A stretch of 64,000 bases of DNA from Leifsonia sp. PS1209 (lineage in GTDB: Bacteria > Actinomycetota > Actinomycetes > Actinomycetales > Microbacteriaceae): NCBI RefSeq assembly GCF_012317045.1, contig NZ_CP051154.1, positions 1,984,001 through 2,048,000 of the forward strand, in the 5' to 3' direction. Positions 8,964-19,820 of this stretch are shown here, piece after piece. Under the pieces are notes generated by a model that saw only the letters and a list, made by a program, of their open reading frames with translations, was not told the origin of the DNA and did not search any database. Numbering within the stretch: position 1 is the stretch's first letter; each line of letters begins with the position of its first letter. The position numbers and the translations under genes are program-made.

Positions 8964-10187
8964 ATGACCACAACCTCTTCCGTCGCCATCGTCAACGCAT
9001 ACCTCGTCCCGGTCGCCGGTGACCCGATCGAGAACGGCACCGTCCTCATCCAGGATGGGAAGATCGCCGCCGTCGGCACCAGCGCGGACATCACGATCCC
9101 GGATGGCGTCCGCACGGTCGACGCGAGCGGCAAGTGGGTGCTTCCCGGTTTCATCGAGTCGCACGGTCACGTCGGCATCCACGAGGAGGCCAATGGCCCC
9201 GCCGGCGACGACACGAACGAGATGACCACCCCGAACACGGCCGCGGTGCGCGCCATCGACGCCATCAACATCGACGACGAGGGGTTCCGGGATGCGCTGT
9301 CGGGCGGCGTCACGTCCATCGTCGTCAAGCCGGGGTCCGGCAACCCGATCGGCGGGCAGACCGTCGCGATCAAGTCGTGGGGCGGACGCACCATCGACGA
9401 GCAGGTGCTGCGGGAGGCCGTGAGCGTCAAGTCCGCGCTCGGCGAGAACCCGAAGCGGGTGTACGGCGGCAAGAACGTCACCCCGAGCACCCGGCTCGGC
9501 GTCGCGATGATCATCCGCGAGGCGTTCGTCGACGCCCAGAACTACCGCGCCCAGCGCGACGACGCGGAGCAGGAGGGCAAGCCGTTCGCCCGCGACCTCG
9601 GCAAGGAGACGCTGGTGCGCGTGCTCGACGGCGAGCTCGCCTGGGACCAGCACACCCACCGCCACGACGACATCGCCACCGCCATGCGCCTCGCCGACGA
9701 GTTCGGCTACCGGCTCGTCATCAACCACGGCACGGAGGCGCACAAGCTCGCCGACGTGATCGCCGAGCGCGACATCCCGGTGATCTTCGGCCCGATGTTC
9801 ACCTCCCGCTCGAAGGTGGAGCTGCGCGACAGGGCCATCGCCAACCTCGCGAAGATCGCCGCGGCGGGCGTGCGCGTCGCCATCACGACCGACCACCCGG
9901 TCGTGCCGATCAACTTCCTGGTGCACCAGGCGTCGCTCGCGGTGAAGGAGGGCCTCCCGCGCGAGACCGCGTTGGAGGCGCTGACCGTGAACCCGGCGTC
10001 GTTCCTGAAACTGGACGACCGCGTCGGCTCCCTCACGCCCGGCCTCGACGGCGACGTGGTGGTCTGGTCCGGCGACCCGCTCGACGTCAACTCGCGGGCA
10101 GAGCGCGTCTTCATCGAGGGCACGGAGGTCTACCGCTGGGAGGACGGCGCCGGCGTCGTGGTCGAGCGCTCAGAGCGCTTCGCCTGA
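8964..10187 (+). CDS. Amidohydrolase family protein
   Basis: Metal-dependent hydrolase of the imidazolonepropionase/dihydroorotase superfamily; the substrate cannot be inferred. Family marks are the N-terminal beta-sandwich (IENGTVLIQDGKIAAVGT), the metal-binding segment PGFIESHGHVGIHEE, the second histidine region (QHTHRHDDI), the late motif ITTDHPVVP and the C-terminal LTPGLDGDVVVWSGDPLD. I chose the ATG at 8964 because the -10 hexamer TATGGT at 8951-8956 is exactly seven bases upstream. The in-frame ATG at 8952 lies inside that hexamer. Confidence 0.85.
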   Translation: MTTTSSVAIVNAYLVPVAGDPIENGTVLIQDGKIAAVGTSADITIPDGVRTVDASGKWVLPGFIESHGHVGIHEEANGPAGDDTNEMTTPNTAAVRAIDAINIDDEGFRDALSGGVTSIVVKPGSGNPIGGQTVAIKSWGGRTIDEQVLREAVSVKSALGENPKRVYGGKNVTPSTRLGVAMIIREAFVDAQNYRAQRDDAEQEGKPFARDLGKETLVRVLDGELAWDQHTHRHDDIATAMRLADEFGYRLVINHGTEAHKLADVIAERDIPVIFGPMFTSRSKVELRDRAIANLAKIAAAGVRVAITTDHPVVPINFLVHQASLAVKEGLPRETALEALTVNPASFLKLDDRVGSLTPGLDGDVVVWSGDPLDVNSRAERVFIEGTEVYRWEDGAGVVVERSERFA

Positions 10188-10234
10188 ACCTCGAATAGGA
10201 GACGCGCCGGTCCGCGTGGGAGAATCGCAGCACA

Positions 10235-12088
<1,854 letters not shown>

Positions 12089-12155
12089 GCCATCGTCGCC
12101 CGCACCCGATCCGCAGCGTTTTCCCGCACGCAACGCGCCAAGTAAAGTTGTCACC

Positions 12156-12803
12156 ATGCGTCGCTCCACGTTCACCGATGAGCCGGTCACCTATGGTGCG
12201 GTCGGTGGGACGCAGGCTGCCGACCTGCTTTACTACCCGCCGAAGGGCTACAAGTCGTTCATCCGCCAGGCGCGCATCGGCAGCGGGGAGGAGCGGTTCG
12301 CGTCGACCGTCACTGCGCTGATGACCTGGGGTGTGCAGCGGGGGAGCGGCATCAAGGTCACCGAGACCCACGAGGGCACCGGCGTCCAGTATGAGGGTGT
12401 CGTGTTCAACCCGGATGGCACGCCGGCGAAGATGCAGGAGCACCGGCCGTCCGAGGCGATCTTCGCCGACGACGGGTCGCCGTATATCGCCAACGGGATG
12501 ACCGCCGTGCTGAAGATTCCGTTCTGGCCGCTGACCGTGTCCGCGCCGGTCAGGGTGGTGTACGTCATCGACGAGCCGCAGCGGGCCGGGTTCGCGTATG
12601 GGACGCTGCACGGGCATCCGGAGTCCGGCGAGGAGGCGTTCATCGTCGAGCTGAGGGATGACGGGTCGGTGTGGTTCGTCGTGCGCGCGTTCTATCGGCC
12701 GTCGACCACGCTCTACCGGCTGGCGTCGCCCGTTCTTCGGCTGGCGCAGCGGCGGTACACCGCCCGGTATCTGCGGTCGTTGCTTCCCGCCAGGGCGGCC
12801 TGA
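12156..12803 (+). CDS. DUF1990 family protein
   Basis: Unknown function; 215 residues. The sequence resembles the DUF1990 family: TYGAVGGTQAADLLYYPPKGY at the N-terminus, a central GVVFNPDG segment and the conserved C-terminal YGTLHGHPESGEEAFIVEL region. The ATG lies seven bases after TAAAGT (12143-12148), the leaderless pattern repeated in this window. An upstream in-frame start would place coding sequence over that hexamer and inside lepA. hemW starts one base after its stop, so the two genes are likely co-transcribed. Confidence 0.75.
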   Translation: MRRSTFTDEPVTYGAVGGTQAADLLYYPPKGYKSFIRQARIGSGEERFASTVTALMTWGVQRGSGIKVTETHEGTGVQYEGVVFNPDGTPAKMQEHRPSEAIFADDGSPYIANGMTAVLKIPFWPLTVSAPVRVVYVIDEPQRAGFAYGTLHGHPESGEEAFIVELRDDGSVWFVVRAFYRPSTTLYRLASPVLRLAQRRYTARYLRSLLPARAA

Positions 12804-12804
12804 G

Positions 12805-14031
12805 GTGCCGAGCGCTCTTCCCCTCGGCGACCCTGCACCCGCCGACGGACTGCTGCCGTCCAGCGTGCTCGACGGTGTCGGCGAGCGTGCGTTCGGGGTG
12901 TACCTGCACGTTCCGTTCTGCCGCGTGCGCTGCGGGTACTGCGACTTCAACACGTACACCGCCACCGAACTGCGCGGCGTCTCCCAGTCCGAATACGCCG
13001 GCCACGCCCAGCGGGAGGTCGCGTTCGCGGCCGCAGCGCTCGACGGCAGCGGGCTGCCCGCCCGCTCCGTGTCGACCGTCTTCTTCGGCGGGGGAACGCC
13101 GACCATGCTGCCCGCCTCCGATCTGGCCGGGATGCTCGGCGCGGTCCGGGACGCCTGGGGGCTCGCACCGGGGGCCGAGATCACTACCGAGGCCAACCCG
13201 GACTCGGTCGACGCCGACTACCTGCGCAGCCTCGCCGACGCCGGATTCACGCGCGTCTCGTTCGGGATGCAGTCCGCCGTGCCGCACGTGCTCGCGACGC
13301 TCGAGCGCACCCACGATCCGGAGCGGGTGCCGCTCGTGGTCGAGTGGGCGAGGGATGCCGGCCTGCAGGTGAGCCTCGACCTCATCTACGGAACGCCGGG
13401 GGAGTCGCTGGCCGACTGGGAGCGGTCGCTCGACTCGGCGATCGCCTGCCGCCCCGACCACCTCTCCGCGTATTCGCTGATCGTGGAGACCGGCACCAAG
13501 CTGGCCAGGCAGATCAAGTCCGGCGTCGTCGCGGAGCCGGACGAAGACCTGCAGGCCGATATGTACGAGCTCGCGGATGCCCGTCTCGCCGCTGCCGGGT
13601 ACGGCTGGTACGAGGTGAGCAACTGGGCGACGGACGACGACCACCGCTCCCGCCACAACCTCGCGTACTGGCAGGGCCACGACTGGTGGGGCGTCGGTCC
13701 GGGCGCGCACAGCCACGTCGGCGGCGTCCGCTGGTGGAACGTGAAGCATCCCGCCGCCTACGCGGGCCGCGTGCTCGCCGGGGAGTCGCCCGCAGCAGGC
13801 CGCGAGACCCTGGATGCTGAGACCAGGCGCGTGGAGCGCGTGCTGCTGCTCACGCGCATCCGGGACGGGATCGCGACCGCTGAGCTCGACCAATACGGCC
13901 GCACGGCGGTGGCCGGGCTGATCGCCGACGGACTGGTGGATGCGCGGGCCGCGCTCCGCGGGACCATCGAGCTCACGCTGTCGGGCCGTCTCCTCGCCGA
14001 CGCGGTCGTCCGCAGGCTGCTCGACGACTGA
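12805..14031 (+). CDS. hemW: HemW family radical SAM protein (coproporphyrinogen oxidase-like)
   Basis: Radical S-adenosylmethionine protein of the HemW group, thought to act as a haem chaperone and often labelled oxygen-independent coproporphyrinogen III oxidase. The iron-sulfur motif CX3CX2C appears as CRVRCGYC near residue 40. VFFGGGTPTMLP, TTEANPDS and the HNLAYWQGHDWWGVGPGAHS segment are characteristic. The GTG at 12805 follows the DUF1990 stop directly. Frames opening further upstream would overlap that gene. Length is 408 residues. lepA and hemW are close neighbours in many bacteria. Confidence 0.92.
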   Translation: MPSALPLGDPAPADGLLPSSVLDGVGERAFGVYLHVPFCRVRCGYCDFNTYTATELRGVSQSEYAGHAQREVAFAAAALDGSGLPARSVSTVFFGGGTPTMLPASDLAGMLGAVRDAWGLAPGAEITTEANPDSVDADYLRSLADAGFTRVSFGMQSAVPHVLATLERTHDPERVPLVVEWARDAGLQVSLDLIYGTPGESLADWERSLDSAIACRPDHLSAYSLIVETGTKLARQIKSGVVAEPDEDLQADMYELADARLAAAGYGWYEVSNWATDDDHRSRHNLAYWQGHDWWGVGPGAHSHVGGVRWWNVKHPAAYAGRVLAGESPAAGRETLDAETRRVERVLLLTRIRDGIATAELDQYGRTAVAGLIADGLVDARAALRGTIELTLSGRLLADAVVRRLLDD

Positions 14032-14086
14032 CACCGTCGCCCGGCGCCGACGACACGCGCCCGGCACACACCGCGGAAACGACGAA

Positions 14087-14110
14087 CGCCCCGGCTCGGA
14101 AGCCGGGGCG
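14087..14110. terminator. Bidirectional terminator between hemW and a DUF4870 gene
   Basis: A perfect 10-bp stem, CGCCCCGGCT with AGCCGGGGCG, around a CGGA loop. It lies between two convergent genes. Confidence 0.75.
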
Positions 14111-14130
14111 CGCGACGAAGCGGTCGAACG

Positions 14131-14511
14131 TCAGCTGACGAACTTGATCGCCACCGGGTAGACGTAATACTGACCCTGGTTGGCCTTGATCGCCGCGATG
14201 ATGCTGAAGACGATGTTCAGGATGGCCGCAGCAGCGATGATCAGCACGCCGACGAACACGATCGTCAGGATGCCGCCCACGATGTACGCGATGAAGATCG
14301 TGATCTGGAAGTTCAGCGCCGTCGCGGTGTGCGCGCGGACGAACGGGCCCTTGTCCTTGAGGACGAGGTAGCCGACGAGCGCCGGGATCCAGTTGAAGAT
14401 GATGCCACCGATGTGGACCAGGGTCGCCCACAGCTTCTCATCCGAGGGGCTGAGCTGCTGGGACTGGCCTCCGTACGGTGCACCAGGCGGCGGCGGGGGC
14501 GTTGCGGACAT
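14131..14511 (-). CDS. DUF4870 domain membrane protein (short paralogue)
   Basis: Small membrane protein of unknown function, 126 residues. A proline-rich cytoplasmic head (MSATPPPPPGAPYGGQSQQL) precedes the DUF4870 (Tic20-like) region with DEKLWATLVHIGGIIFNWIP, LKDKGPFVRAHTATALNFQI and further hydrophobic helices. I chose the ATG at 14511 because AGGAGAGAAC lies just upstream. A frame opening 25 codons earlier adds an unlikely hydrophobic stretch. A larger paralogue lies upstream on the same strand and shares the head, the HIGGI/HLGGI motif and the VYPVAIKF/RYPVNFRF ending. Confidence 0.8.
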   Translation of the reverse strand: MSATPPPPPGAPYGGQSQQLSPSDEKLWATLVHIGGIIFNWIPALVGYLVLKDKGPFVRAHTATALNFQITIFIAYIVGGILTIVFVGVLIIAAAAILNIVFSIIAAIKANQGQYYVYPVAIKFVS

Positions 14512-14600
14512 GTTCTCTCCTTGGCTGCGCCCGGAGTTCGGGCGGGTCGTGGACGGGATCGTCAGCCATAACAGTAGGGCAAACATCCCGAAACTGGGAA

Positions 14601-14630
14601 GACGCCGAGAGACCTGGGTCCCTCGGCGTC
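14601..14630 (-). terminator. Terminator after the larger DUF4870 gene
   Basis: GACGCCGAG at 14601-14609 pairs with CTCGGCGTC at 14622-14630. An inner GACC/GGTC pairing extends the stem. It lies 35 bases past the stop at 14665 on the minus strand. Confidence 0.65.
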
Positions 14631-14664
14631 CTCCGGGCGGTGCTCTGCGGACGCGGTCTGCGCG

Positions 14665-15309
14665 CTACTTGATGAACCGGAAGTTGACCGGGTAGCGGTA
14701 GGTTCCTCCGCTGTTCACCTTCACGAACCCGAGGATCGAGAACACGAGGTTCACGACGTAGAGGATCCACGGGATGAGCAGGCCGAAGATCAGCCAGCCG
14801 AAACCGGTGAACGCCAGGACGGCACCGACGATCTGGGAGGCGATCCAGACGATGATCCAGGTGATCTGCCAGTTGAGGGCTTCCTTCGACTCCTGGTTGG
14901 TCAGCTGCCCGCGGTCTTTGAAGACGAGGAAGATGATCAGCGACGGCAGGATCCAGAGGATGCCGCCGAGGTGGGCGAACGACGCCCACTGCTTGTCGGA
15001 CGCCGCGTCGAGCGGAGCGGCGGCAGGAGCGCCCGCGCCGCCGTACGGCTGCTGCGGCTGCTGACCGTACGGCTGCTGCGGCGGGGGCACCTGGCCGCCG
15101 TACGGCTGCTGCGGCTGCTGACCGTACGGCTGCTGCGGCGGGGGCACCTGGCCGCCGTACGGCTGCTGCGGCTGCGCCGGAGGAACGTTCGGCTGCTGCG
15201 GCGGGACCTGACCGTATGGCTGCTGCGGCTGCGCCGGGGGGACGTTCGGCTGCTGCGGGGGAACGCCGTCGCCTTCCGGGTTGACCGGCGGCTGGTTCGG
15301 GTCACTCAT
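14665..15309 (-). CDS. DUF4870 domain membrane protein with proline/glutamine repeat head
   Basis: Membrane protein of unknown function, 214 residues. The first 90 residues are a disordered-looking Pro/Gln/Tyr/Gly repeat built on PQQPYG. The rest is a DUF4870 region: SDKQWASFAHLGGILWILPS, FKDRGQLTNQESKEALNWQI, two long hydrophobic stretches and the ending YRYPVNFRFIK. Similar heads occur on actinobacterial DUF4870 proteins. A GAAAGG purine stretch precedes the ATG. It is divergent from hrcA and is followed by its shorter paralogue, with a terminator between, so the two are probably separate transcripts. Confidence 0.8.
   Translation of the reverse strand: MSDPNQPPVNPEGDGVPPQQPNVPPAQPQQPYGQVPPQQPNVPPAQPQQPYGGQVPPPQQPYGQQPQQPYGGQVPPPQQPYGQQPQQPYGGAGAPAAAPLDAASDKQWASFAHLGGILWILPSLIIFLVFKDRGQLTNQESKEALNWQITWIIVWIASQIVGAVLAFTGFGWLIFGLLIPWILYVVNLVFSILGFVKVNSGGTYRYPVNFRFIK
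15037..15170. repeat. 57-bp in-frame tandem repeat
   Basis: Two nearly perfect 57-bp units and part of a third start at 15037, 15094 and 15151, inside the larger DUF4870 gene. Each unit encodes the 19 residues QVPPPQQPYGQQPQQPYGG. Such repeats expand and contract by slippage, so the head length probably varies between strains. Confidence 0.8.
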
Positions 15310-15413
15310 GGTCGAAGCCTTTCGTGAGGGGCAGGCACGTATTCGGACCTGTGCGCATACCGTACTGCCGCCGCTCCCGGCGGGGCAATGATCGTGTGGG
15401 CGTGTCAGCGCGT

Positions 15414-15419
15414 TATGAT
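15414..15419 (+). promoter_or_regulatory. Candidate -10 element of the hrcA operon
   Basis: TATGAT abuts the CIRCE operator, its last base being the first base of the operator. A repressor bound there would cover the transcription start. Confidence 0.55.
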
Positions 15420-15445
15420 TAGCACTCAGGTTCAGTGAGTGCTAA
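15419..15445 (+). promoter_or_regulatory. CIRCE operator (HrcA binding site)
   Basis: TTAGCACTC, nine bases, GAGTGCTAA: an exact match to the CIRCE inverted repeat, the operator bound by the heat-shock repressor HrcA. It overlaps the likely transcription start of hrcA, implying autoregulation of hrcA and co-regulation of dnaJ behind it. Confidence 0.95.
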
Positions 15446-15467
15446 AGGTCTTCGGGAGGCGGGTCGC

Positions 15468-16487
15468 ATGGTTTCTGAGCGGAGCCTCGAGGTGCTGCGC
15501 GTCATCGTGCAGGACTACGTCGCGTCACGCGAACCGGTCGGCTCGAAGAGCATCGTCGAGCGGCACGCGTTCGGCGTGTCGGCGGCGACGATCCGCAACG
15601 ACATGGCCGCGCTCGAAGAGGAAGACCTGATCGCCGCCCCGCACACCTCGTCCGGGCGCGTCCCCACCGACAAGGGCTACCGGCTGTTCGTCGACCACCT
15701 CGCCGAGATGCGTCCGCTCAGCCAGGCGCAGCGGCAGGCGATCGAGGTGTTCCTCGGCGAGTCCGTCGACCTCGACGACGTGCTGGCGCGCACCGTGCGG
15801 CTGCTGTCGCAGCTGACCAACCAGGTCGCGCTCGTGCAGTATCCGTCTGTGACGCGGTCGCACATCCGGCACATCGAGCTGGTGACGCTGGCGCCGCGCA
15901 GGCTGCTCAGCGTGCTGATCACCGATTCCGGCGCCGTCGAGCAGCGCGTGATCGAGCTCGGCGCCGAGCTGTCCGACGAGGAGGTCGCCGAGATCCGCGG
16001 CGCCATCAACGGCGCTGCGGCCGGACTGTCGCTCAGCGACGCGACCGCCAGGCTCTCCCAGCTCCCGGATGCTCTGACCGAGCGCACCAGGGCGCTGGTC
16101 GACCCCGTCGCGACGGCCCTCATGGAGCAGATCGCCGCGAACCGCCAGGACAAGCTGGTGATGGCCGGAGCCGCGAACCTCGTGCGCACCGAACACGACT
16201 TCACGGGGAGCATCTTCCCCGTCCTCGAAGCCATCGAGGAGCAGGTCGTGCTGTTGAAGCTGTTCGGCGAGATGGCCGGCGACCAGCACGGGGTGGCGGT
16301 GAGCATCGGGCGCGAGAACGCGTCGTTCGGGCTCGCGGAGACTTCCGTACTCTCGAGCGGCTACACCGCATCCGGGTCGGAGCTGGCACGTCTCGGCGTG
16401 CTCGGCCCGCTCCGCATGGACTATTCGAGCAACATGGCCGCCGTGCGAGCGGTGGCCCGCTACCTCTCCCGCCTGCTCGGCGAATAA
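15468..16487 (+). CDS. hrcA: Heat-inducible transcription repressor HrcA
   Basis: Repressor of class I heat-shock genes; binds CIRCE. The N-terminal winged helix ([20 protein letters not shown], then [18 protein letters not shown]) and the [20 protein letters not shown] segment are diagnostic. The C-terminal HrcA domain includes GREN and the ending [21 protein letters not shown] chose the ATG at 15468 because it has a GGGAGGCGGG ribosome binding site. An in-frame GTG further upstream lies inside the operator. Length is 339 residues. It heads the hrcA-dnaJ-rsmE group. Confidence 0.96.
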   Translation: MVSERSLEVLRVIVQDYVASREPVGSKSIVERHAFGVSAATIRNDMAALEEEDLIAAPHTSSGRVPTDKGYRLFVDHLAEMRPLSQAQRQAIEVFLGESVDLDDVLARTVRLLSQLTNQVALVQYPSVTRSHIRHIELVTLAPRRLLSVLITDSGAVEQRVIELGAELSDEEVAEIRGAINGAAAGLSLSDATARLSQLPDALTERTRALVDPVATALMEQIAANRQDKLVMAGAANLVRTEHDFTGSIFPVLEAIEEQVVLLKLFGEMAGDQHGVAVSIGRENASFGLAETSVLSSGYTASGSELARLGVLGPLRMDYSSNMAAVRAVARYLSRLLGE

Positions 16488-16515
16488 GACAACGAACGAG
16501 AAGGAAAAGCCGTCT

Positions 16516-17622
16516 GTGGCCGACCACTACGAAGTCCTGGGCGTTGAGCGCAACGCCACCCCCGATGAGATCAAGAAGGCGTACCGCCGCCTCGCCCGCG
16601 AACTGCACCCGGATGTGAACCCGTCCGCCGAGGCGTCCGAGCGTTTCAAGCTGGTCACCCACGCGTACGACGTGCTGAGCGACCCGCAGCAGCGCGAGCA
16701 ATACGACCTCGGCCCGCAGGCCGGGTTCGGCGGAGGCGGCCAGAACTTCGGCGGCTTCGGCGACATCTTCGAGACGTTCTTCGGAGGGGGCGGCCAGGCC
16801 AGAGGGCCGAAGTCCCGCCGCGAGCGCGGCCAGGATGCTCTGCTGCGCGTCGAGGTGGACCTCGACGAGGTCATCTTCGGCACCCACCGCGACCTCGAGG
16901 TCGACACCGCCATCGTCTGCGAGACCTGCAACGGCTCGTGCTGCCAGCCGGGCACCGCTCCGGTGACCTGCGACATCTGCCACGGCACCGGCAGCATCCA
17001 GCGCTCCGTGCGTTCGCTGCTCGGCAACGTGATGACCTCCACCCCCTGCGGCACCTGCCGTGGCTACGGCACCGTCATCGCGACGCCGTGCGTCACCTGC
17101 CAGGGCCAGGGCCGCGTGCGCGCCCGCCGCACGGTTCCCGTGGACATCCCCGCCGGTGTCGACACCGGCCTCCGGCTGCAGATGCCGGGCAGCGGCGAGG
17201 CCGGTCCCGCCGGCGGCCCGAACGGCGACCTCTACCTGGAGATCAAGGTCAAGCACCACGACGTGTTCAGCCGCGACGGCGACGACCTGCTCTGCACGCT
17301 CGAAGTGGCGATGACGGATGCGATCCTCGGCACGACGGCCACGGTCAAGGCGCTCGATGGCGACATCAAGCTGGAGCTGAAGGCGGGCATCCAGAGCGCG
17401 GACATCATCACGGTGAAGGATCGCGGCATCACGCACCTGCGCGGCAGCGGACGCGGCGACCTGCGGGTCGGCATCCAGGTGGTCACCCCGACGAAGCTCG
17501 ACCACAAGGAGCGCGAGCTGATCAAGCAGTTCGCCTCGACGCACAAGCAGGAGGAGCCGTCGCTGGCCCGCTTCCAGCAGGGTCTCTTCGCCAAGCTGCG
17601 CGACCGCTTCCTGAACGTCTGA
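16516..17622 (+). CDS. dnaJ: Chaperone DnaJ (DnaJ2 type)
   Basis: Hsp40 co-chaperone that presents substrates to DnaK. The J domain holds RELHPDVN with the HPD motif near residue 33. A Gly/Phe-rich linker and four zinc-binding cysteine motifs follow. Three motifs fit CxxCxGxG ([24 protein letters not shown]). The first reads CETCNGSC, with Cys replacing the last Gly, followed by another Cys. The 368-residue length is normal. The start is GTG with AGAAGGAAAAG upstream. It lies 28 bases behind hrcA and should respond to heat through CIRCE. dnaK and grpE are not in this window. Confidence 0.95.
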   Translation: MADHYEVLGVERNATPDEIKKAYRRLARELHPDVNPSAEASERFKLVTHAYDVLSDPQQREQYDLGPQAGFGGGGQNFGGFGDIFETFFGGGGQARGPKSRRERGQDALLRVEVDLDEVIFGTHRDLEVDTAIVCETCNGSCCQPGTAPVTCDICHGTGSIQRSVRSLLGNVMTSTPCGTCRGYGTVIATPCVTCQGQGRVRARRTVPVDIPAGVDTGLRLQMPGSGEAGPAGGPNGDLYLEIKVKHHDVFSRDGDDLLCTLEVAMTDAILGTTATVKALDGDIKLELKAGIQSADIITVKDRGITHLRGSGRGDLRVGIQVVTPTKLDHKERELIKQFASTHKQEEPSLARFQQGLFAKLRDRFLNV

Positions 17623-17629
17623 TCCCGGC

Positions 17630-18358
17630 ATGAGCTCGCTCTACCTGCGGGAGGACCTGGAGACGGCGGCGGTCGGGGAGCGCCTGTCGATCACCGGCGC
17701 GGAGGCGAAGCACGCGGCGACGGTCAACCGCACACGGCCTGGCCAGTCGGTGATGATCGGCAACGGCCGGGGTCTCGTGGCGACGGGCGAGGTGGTGGAG
17801 GCGACCAACGCCGCGCTCACCATCGACGTGGCCGCGGTGCAGCAGGTGGAGCGCCCTGCGCCCGCCATCACGCTCGTGCAGGCCCTCGCGAAGGGCGACC
17901 GCGACGAGCTCGCCATCCAGGCCGCCACCGAACTGGGCGTAGATGCGGTGATCCCGTGGGCAGCATCCCGCTCCGTCTCCCGCTGGGAGGGGCAGAAGGT
18001 CGCCAAGGGCCGCGAGCGCTGGGCGACCATCGTGCGCGAGGCGGCGAAGCAGTCGATCCGCGCCTGGGTGCCGGAGGTCGGAGAGCTGGCGTCGACCAAG
18101 CAGGTCGCTGCACACTGCGCCGACGCGCGGGTGCTCGTGCTGGAGCCGGACGCGGACGTGCCGCTCACGTCGCTGCAGCCGGATGCGCGCCCTCTCGTGC
18201 TGGTGGTCGGCCCGGAGGGCGGCATCGCGCCGTCCGAGCTCGACGCGTTCCGCGGCGCGGGCGCCGAGCTCGTGCGCCTCGGCTCGACCGTGCTGCGCAC
18301 CTCGACGGCCGGGCCGGCGGCCCTGGCCGTGCTGAACGCATCCATCGGCCGTTGGTGA
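17630..18358 (+). CDS. rsmE: 16S rRNA (uracil-1498-N3)-methyltransferase
   Basis: SPOUT-class methyltransferase that modifies U1498 of 16S rRNA. Family marks are the N-terminal ITGAEAKHAATVNRTRPGQ, the AITLVQALAKGDRDELAIQ segment, ATELGVDAVIPWAASRSV, and the knot motifs VLVVGPEGGIAPSELDAF and RLGSTVLRTSTAGPAAL. The 242-residue length is typical. The ATG lies seven bases after dnaJ, so the genes are co-transcribed. The dnaJ-rsmE order is widely conserved. Confidence 0.94.
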   Translation: MSSLYLREDLETAAVGERLSITGAEAKHAATVNRTRPGQSVMIGNGRGLVATGEVVEATNAALTIDVAAVQQVERPAPAITLVQALAKGDRDELAIQAATELGVDAVIPWAASRSVSRWEGQKVAKGRERWATIVREAAKQSIRAWVPEVGELASTKQVAAHCADARVLVLEPDADVPLTSLQPDARPLVLVVGPEGGIAPSELDAFRGAGAELVRLGSTVLRTSTAGPAALAVLNASIGRW

Positions 18359-18382
18359 GGCGTGGCGCTTAAGATGGGAGAC

Positions 18383-18736
18383 ATGGAAACCGAGCAGCCT
18401 TCGATCTTCTCCCGCATCATCGCGGGCGAGATCCCGGCCGACATCGTCTACGACGGCGAGCGCATCATCGCGTTCAGGGACATCGCGCCCAAGGCGCCCG
18501 TGCACCTCCTGGTCGTACCCAAGACGCAGCAGTACCGCGACGTGACCGAGCTGGCGGCGGGGGATCCCGCCCTGCTGGCCGAGCTGGTCGCGACGGCGAA
18601 ATCGCTGGCGGAGGAACACTCCGACGGTGATTTCCGTTTGATCTTCAATACCGGGGCCAATGCGGGACAGACCGTGTTCCATGTGCACGCCCACGTTCTG
18701 AGCGGAGAGCTCGAGGAAGGAAGCCTTGCCGACTAG
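18383..18736 (+). CDS. HIT family nucleotide-binding hydrolase
   Basis: Histidine-triad hydrolase of the HinT/PKCI group acting on nucleoside phosphoramidates or related compounds; the exact substrate is unknown. The histidine triad appears as TVFHVHAHVLSG near residue 98 and the N-terminal SIFSRIIAGEIPADIVYD is typical. Length is 117 residues. The ATG at 18383 is seven bases after the hexamer TAAGAT (18370-18375), so I prefer it over the in-frame GTG 18362 and ATG 18374. A promoter here means phoH-ybeY-era may also be transcribed from this point. The 3' end overlaps phoH by 11 bases. Confidence 0.9.
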   Translation: METEQPSIFSRIIAGEIPADIVYDGERIIAFRDIAPKAPVHLLVVPKTQQYRDVTELAAGDPALLAELVATAKSLAEEHSDGDFRLIFNTGANAGQTVFHVHAHVLSGELEEGSLAD

Positions 18737-19811
18737 CGAATCAACGCCTGCAGCGGGAGCATCGGATTCCGAAGCGCGCCTGCACGTCGACGGCGTGCAG
18801 ATGGTGCGGCTGCTCGGCCCGCAGGATCGTCTGCTCACCACGTTGGAGCGGCAGTACCCGCAGGTCAGCGTGCACGTTCGCGGCAACGAGATCTCGCTCA
18901 CTGGCGACGCGTCCCAGGTGGATGCGGCCCGCCGGCTGATCGAGGAGCTGCTGCTGATGGTGCGCAACGGCCAGGAGATCAGCCCCGCCGAGGTGACCAG
19001 TTCGGCGAAGATGCTGGACACCGGCCTGAACCTCAGTCCGTCCGACGTGCTCAGCCAGGCCATCCTGACCGCGCGCGGCAAGGCGATCCGGCCGAAGACC
19101 CTCGGTCAGAAGCAGTACGTCGACGCCATCGACCACAACACCATCGTGTTCGGCATCGGACCGGCCGGCACGGGCAAGACCTATCTGGCGATGGCGAAGG
19201 CCGTGCAGGCCCTGCAGCGCAAAGAGGTCAACAGGATCATCCTGACCCGCCCGGCCGTCGAGGCCGGCGAGCGGCTCGGCTACCTGCCCGGCACGCTCAC
19301 CGACAAGATCGACCCGTACCTGCGCCCGCTGTACGACGCGCTCAACGAGATGATGGACCCGGACATCGTGCCGAAGCTGCTCGCGGCCGGCACGATCGAG
19401 GTCGCCCCTCTGGCGTACATGCGCGGACGCACGCTGAACGACTCGTTCATCGTGCTCGACGAGGCGCAGAACACCACGCCGGAGCAGATGAAGATGTTCC
19501 TCACCAGGCTCGGCTTCGGCTCGCGGATGGTCGTCACCGGCGACATCACGCAGGTGGACCTGCCGACGGCGGCCAGCGGTCTCCGGCTGGTGACGCGGGT
19601 GCTGAAGGACATCGACGACATCTACTTCGCGCGTCTGACGAGCGACGACGTGGTCCGGCACACCCTGGTCGGCCGCATCGTCGACGCATACACCGAGTAC
19701 GACGCGCAGAAGCAGGCGCTGCACTACGAGCGCGAGCAGGCGGCCGAGTTCGCCAACCGCGCAGAGCGCCGCTCCGCCGTCCCGCGCGACCGCTTCCCGA
19801 AACGACGTTAG
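18726..19811 (+). CDS. phoH: PhoH-like ATPase
   Basis: PhoH-family ATPase, linked by context to rRNA maturation with YbeY and Era. An N-terminal KH-like part precedes the Walker A motif GPAGTGKTYLAMAKAV near residue 141, the Walker B segment SFIVLDEAQNTTPEQMK and VVTGDITQVDLP. The 361-residue length fits. The start is the rare TTG at 18726, directly behind GAGGAAGGAAG and inside the 3' end of the HIT gene, so translation is probably coupled. No in-frame ATG or GTG with a comparable site lies nearby. Confidence 0.92.
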   Translation: MPTSESTPAAGASDSEARLHVDGVQMVRLLGPQDRLLTTLERQYPQVSVHVRGNEISLTGDASQVDAARRLIEELLLMVRNGQEISPAEVTSSAKMLDTGLNLSPSDVLSQAILTARGKAIRPKTLGQKQYVDAIDHNTIVFGIGPAGTGKTYLAMAKAVQALQRKEVNRIILTRPAVEAGERLGYLPGTLTDKIDPYLRPLYDALNEMMDPDIVPKLLAAGTIEVAPLAYMRGRTLNDSFIVLDEAQNTTPEQMKMFLTRLGFGSRMVVTGDITQVDLPTAASGLRLVTRVLKDIDDIYFARLTSDDVVRHTLVGRIVDAYTEYDAQKQALHYEREQAAEFANRAERRSAVPRDRFPKRR

Positions 19812-19820
19812 GCCCGGCCC

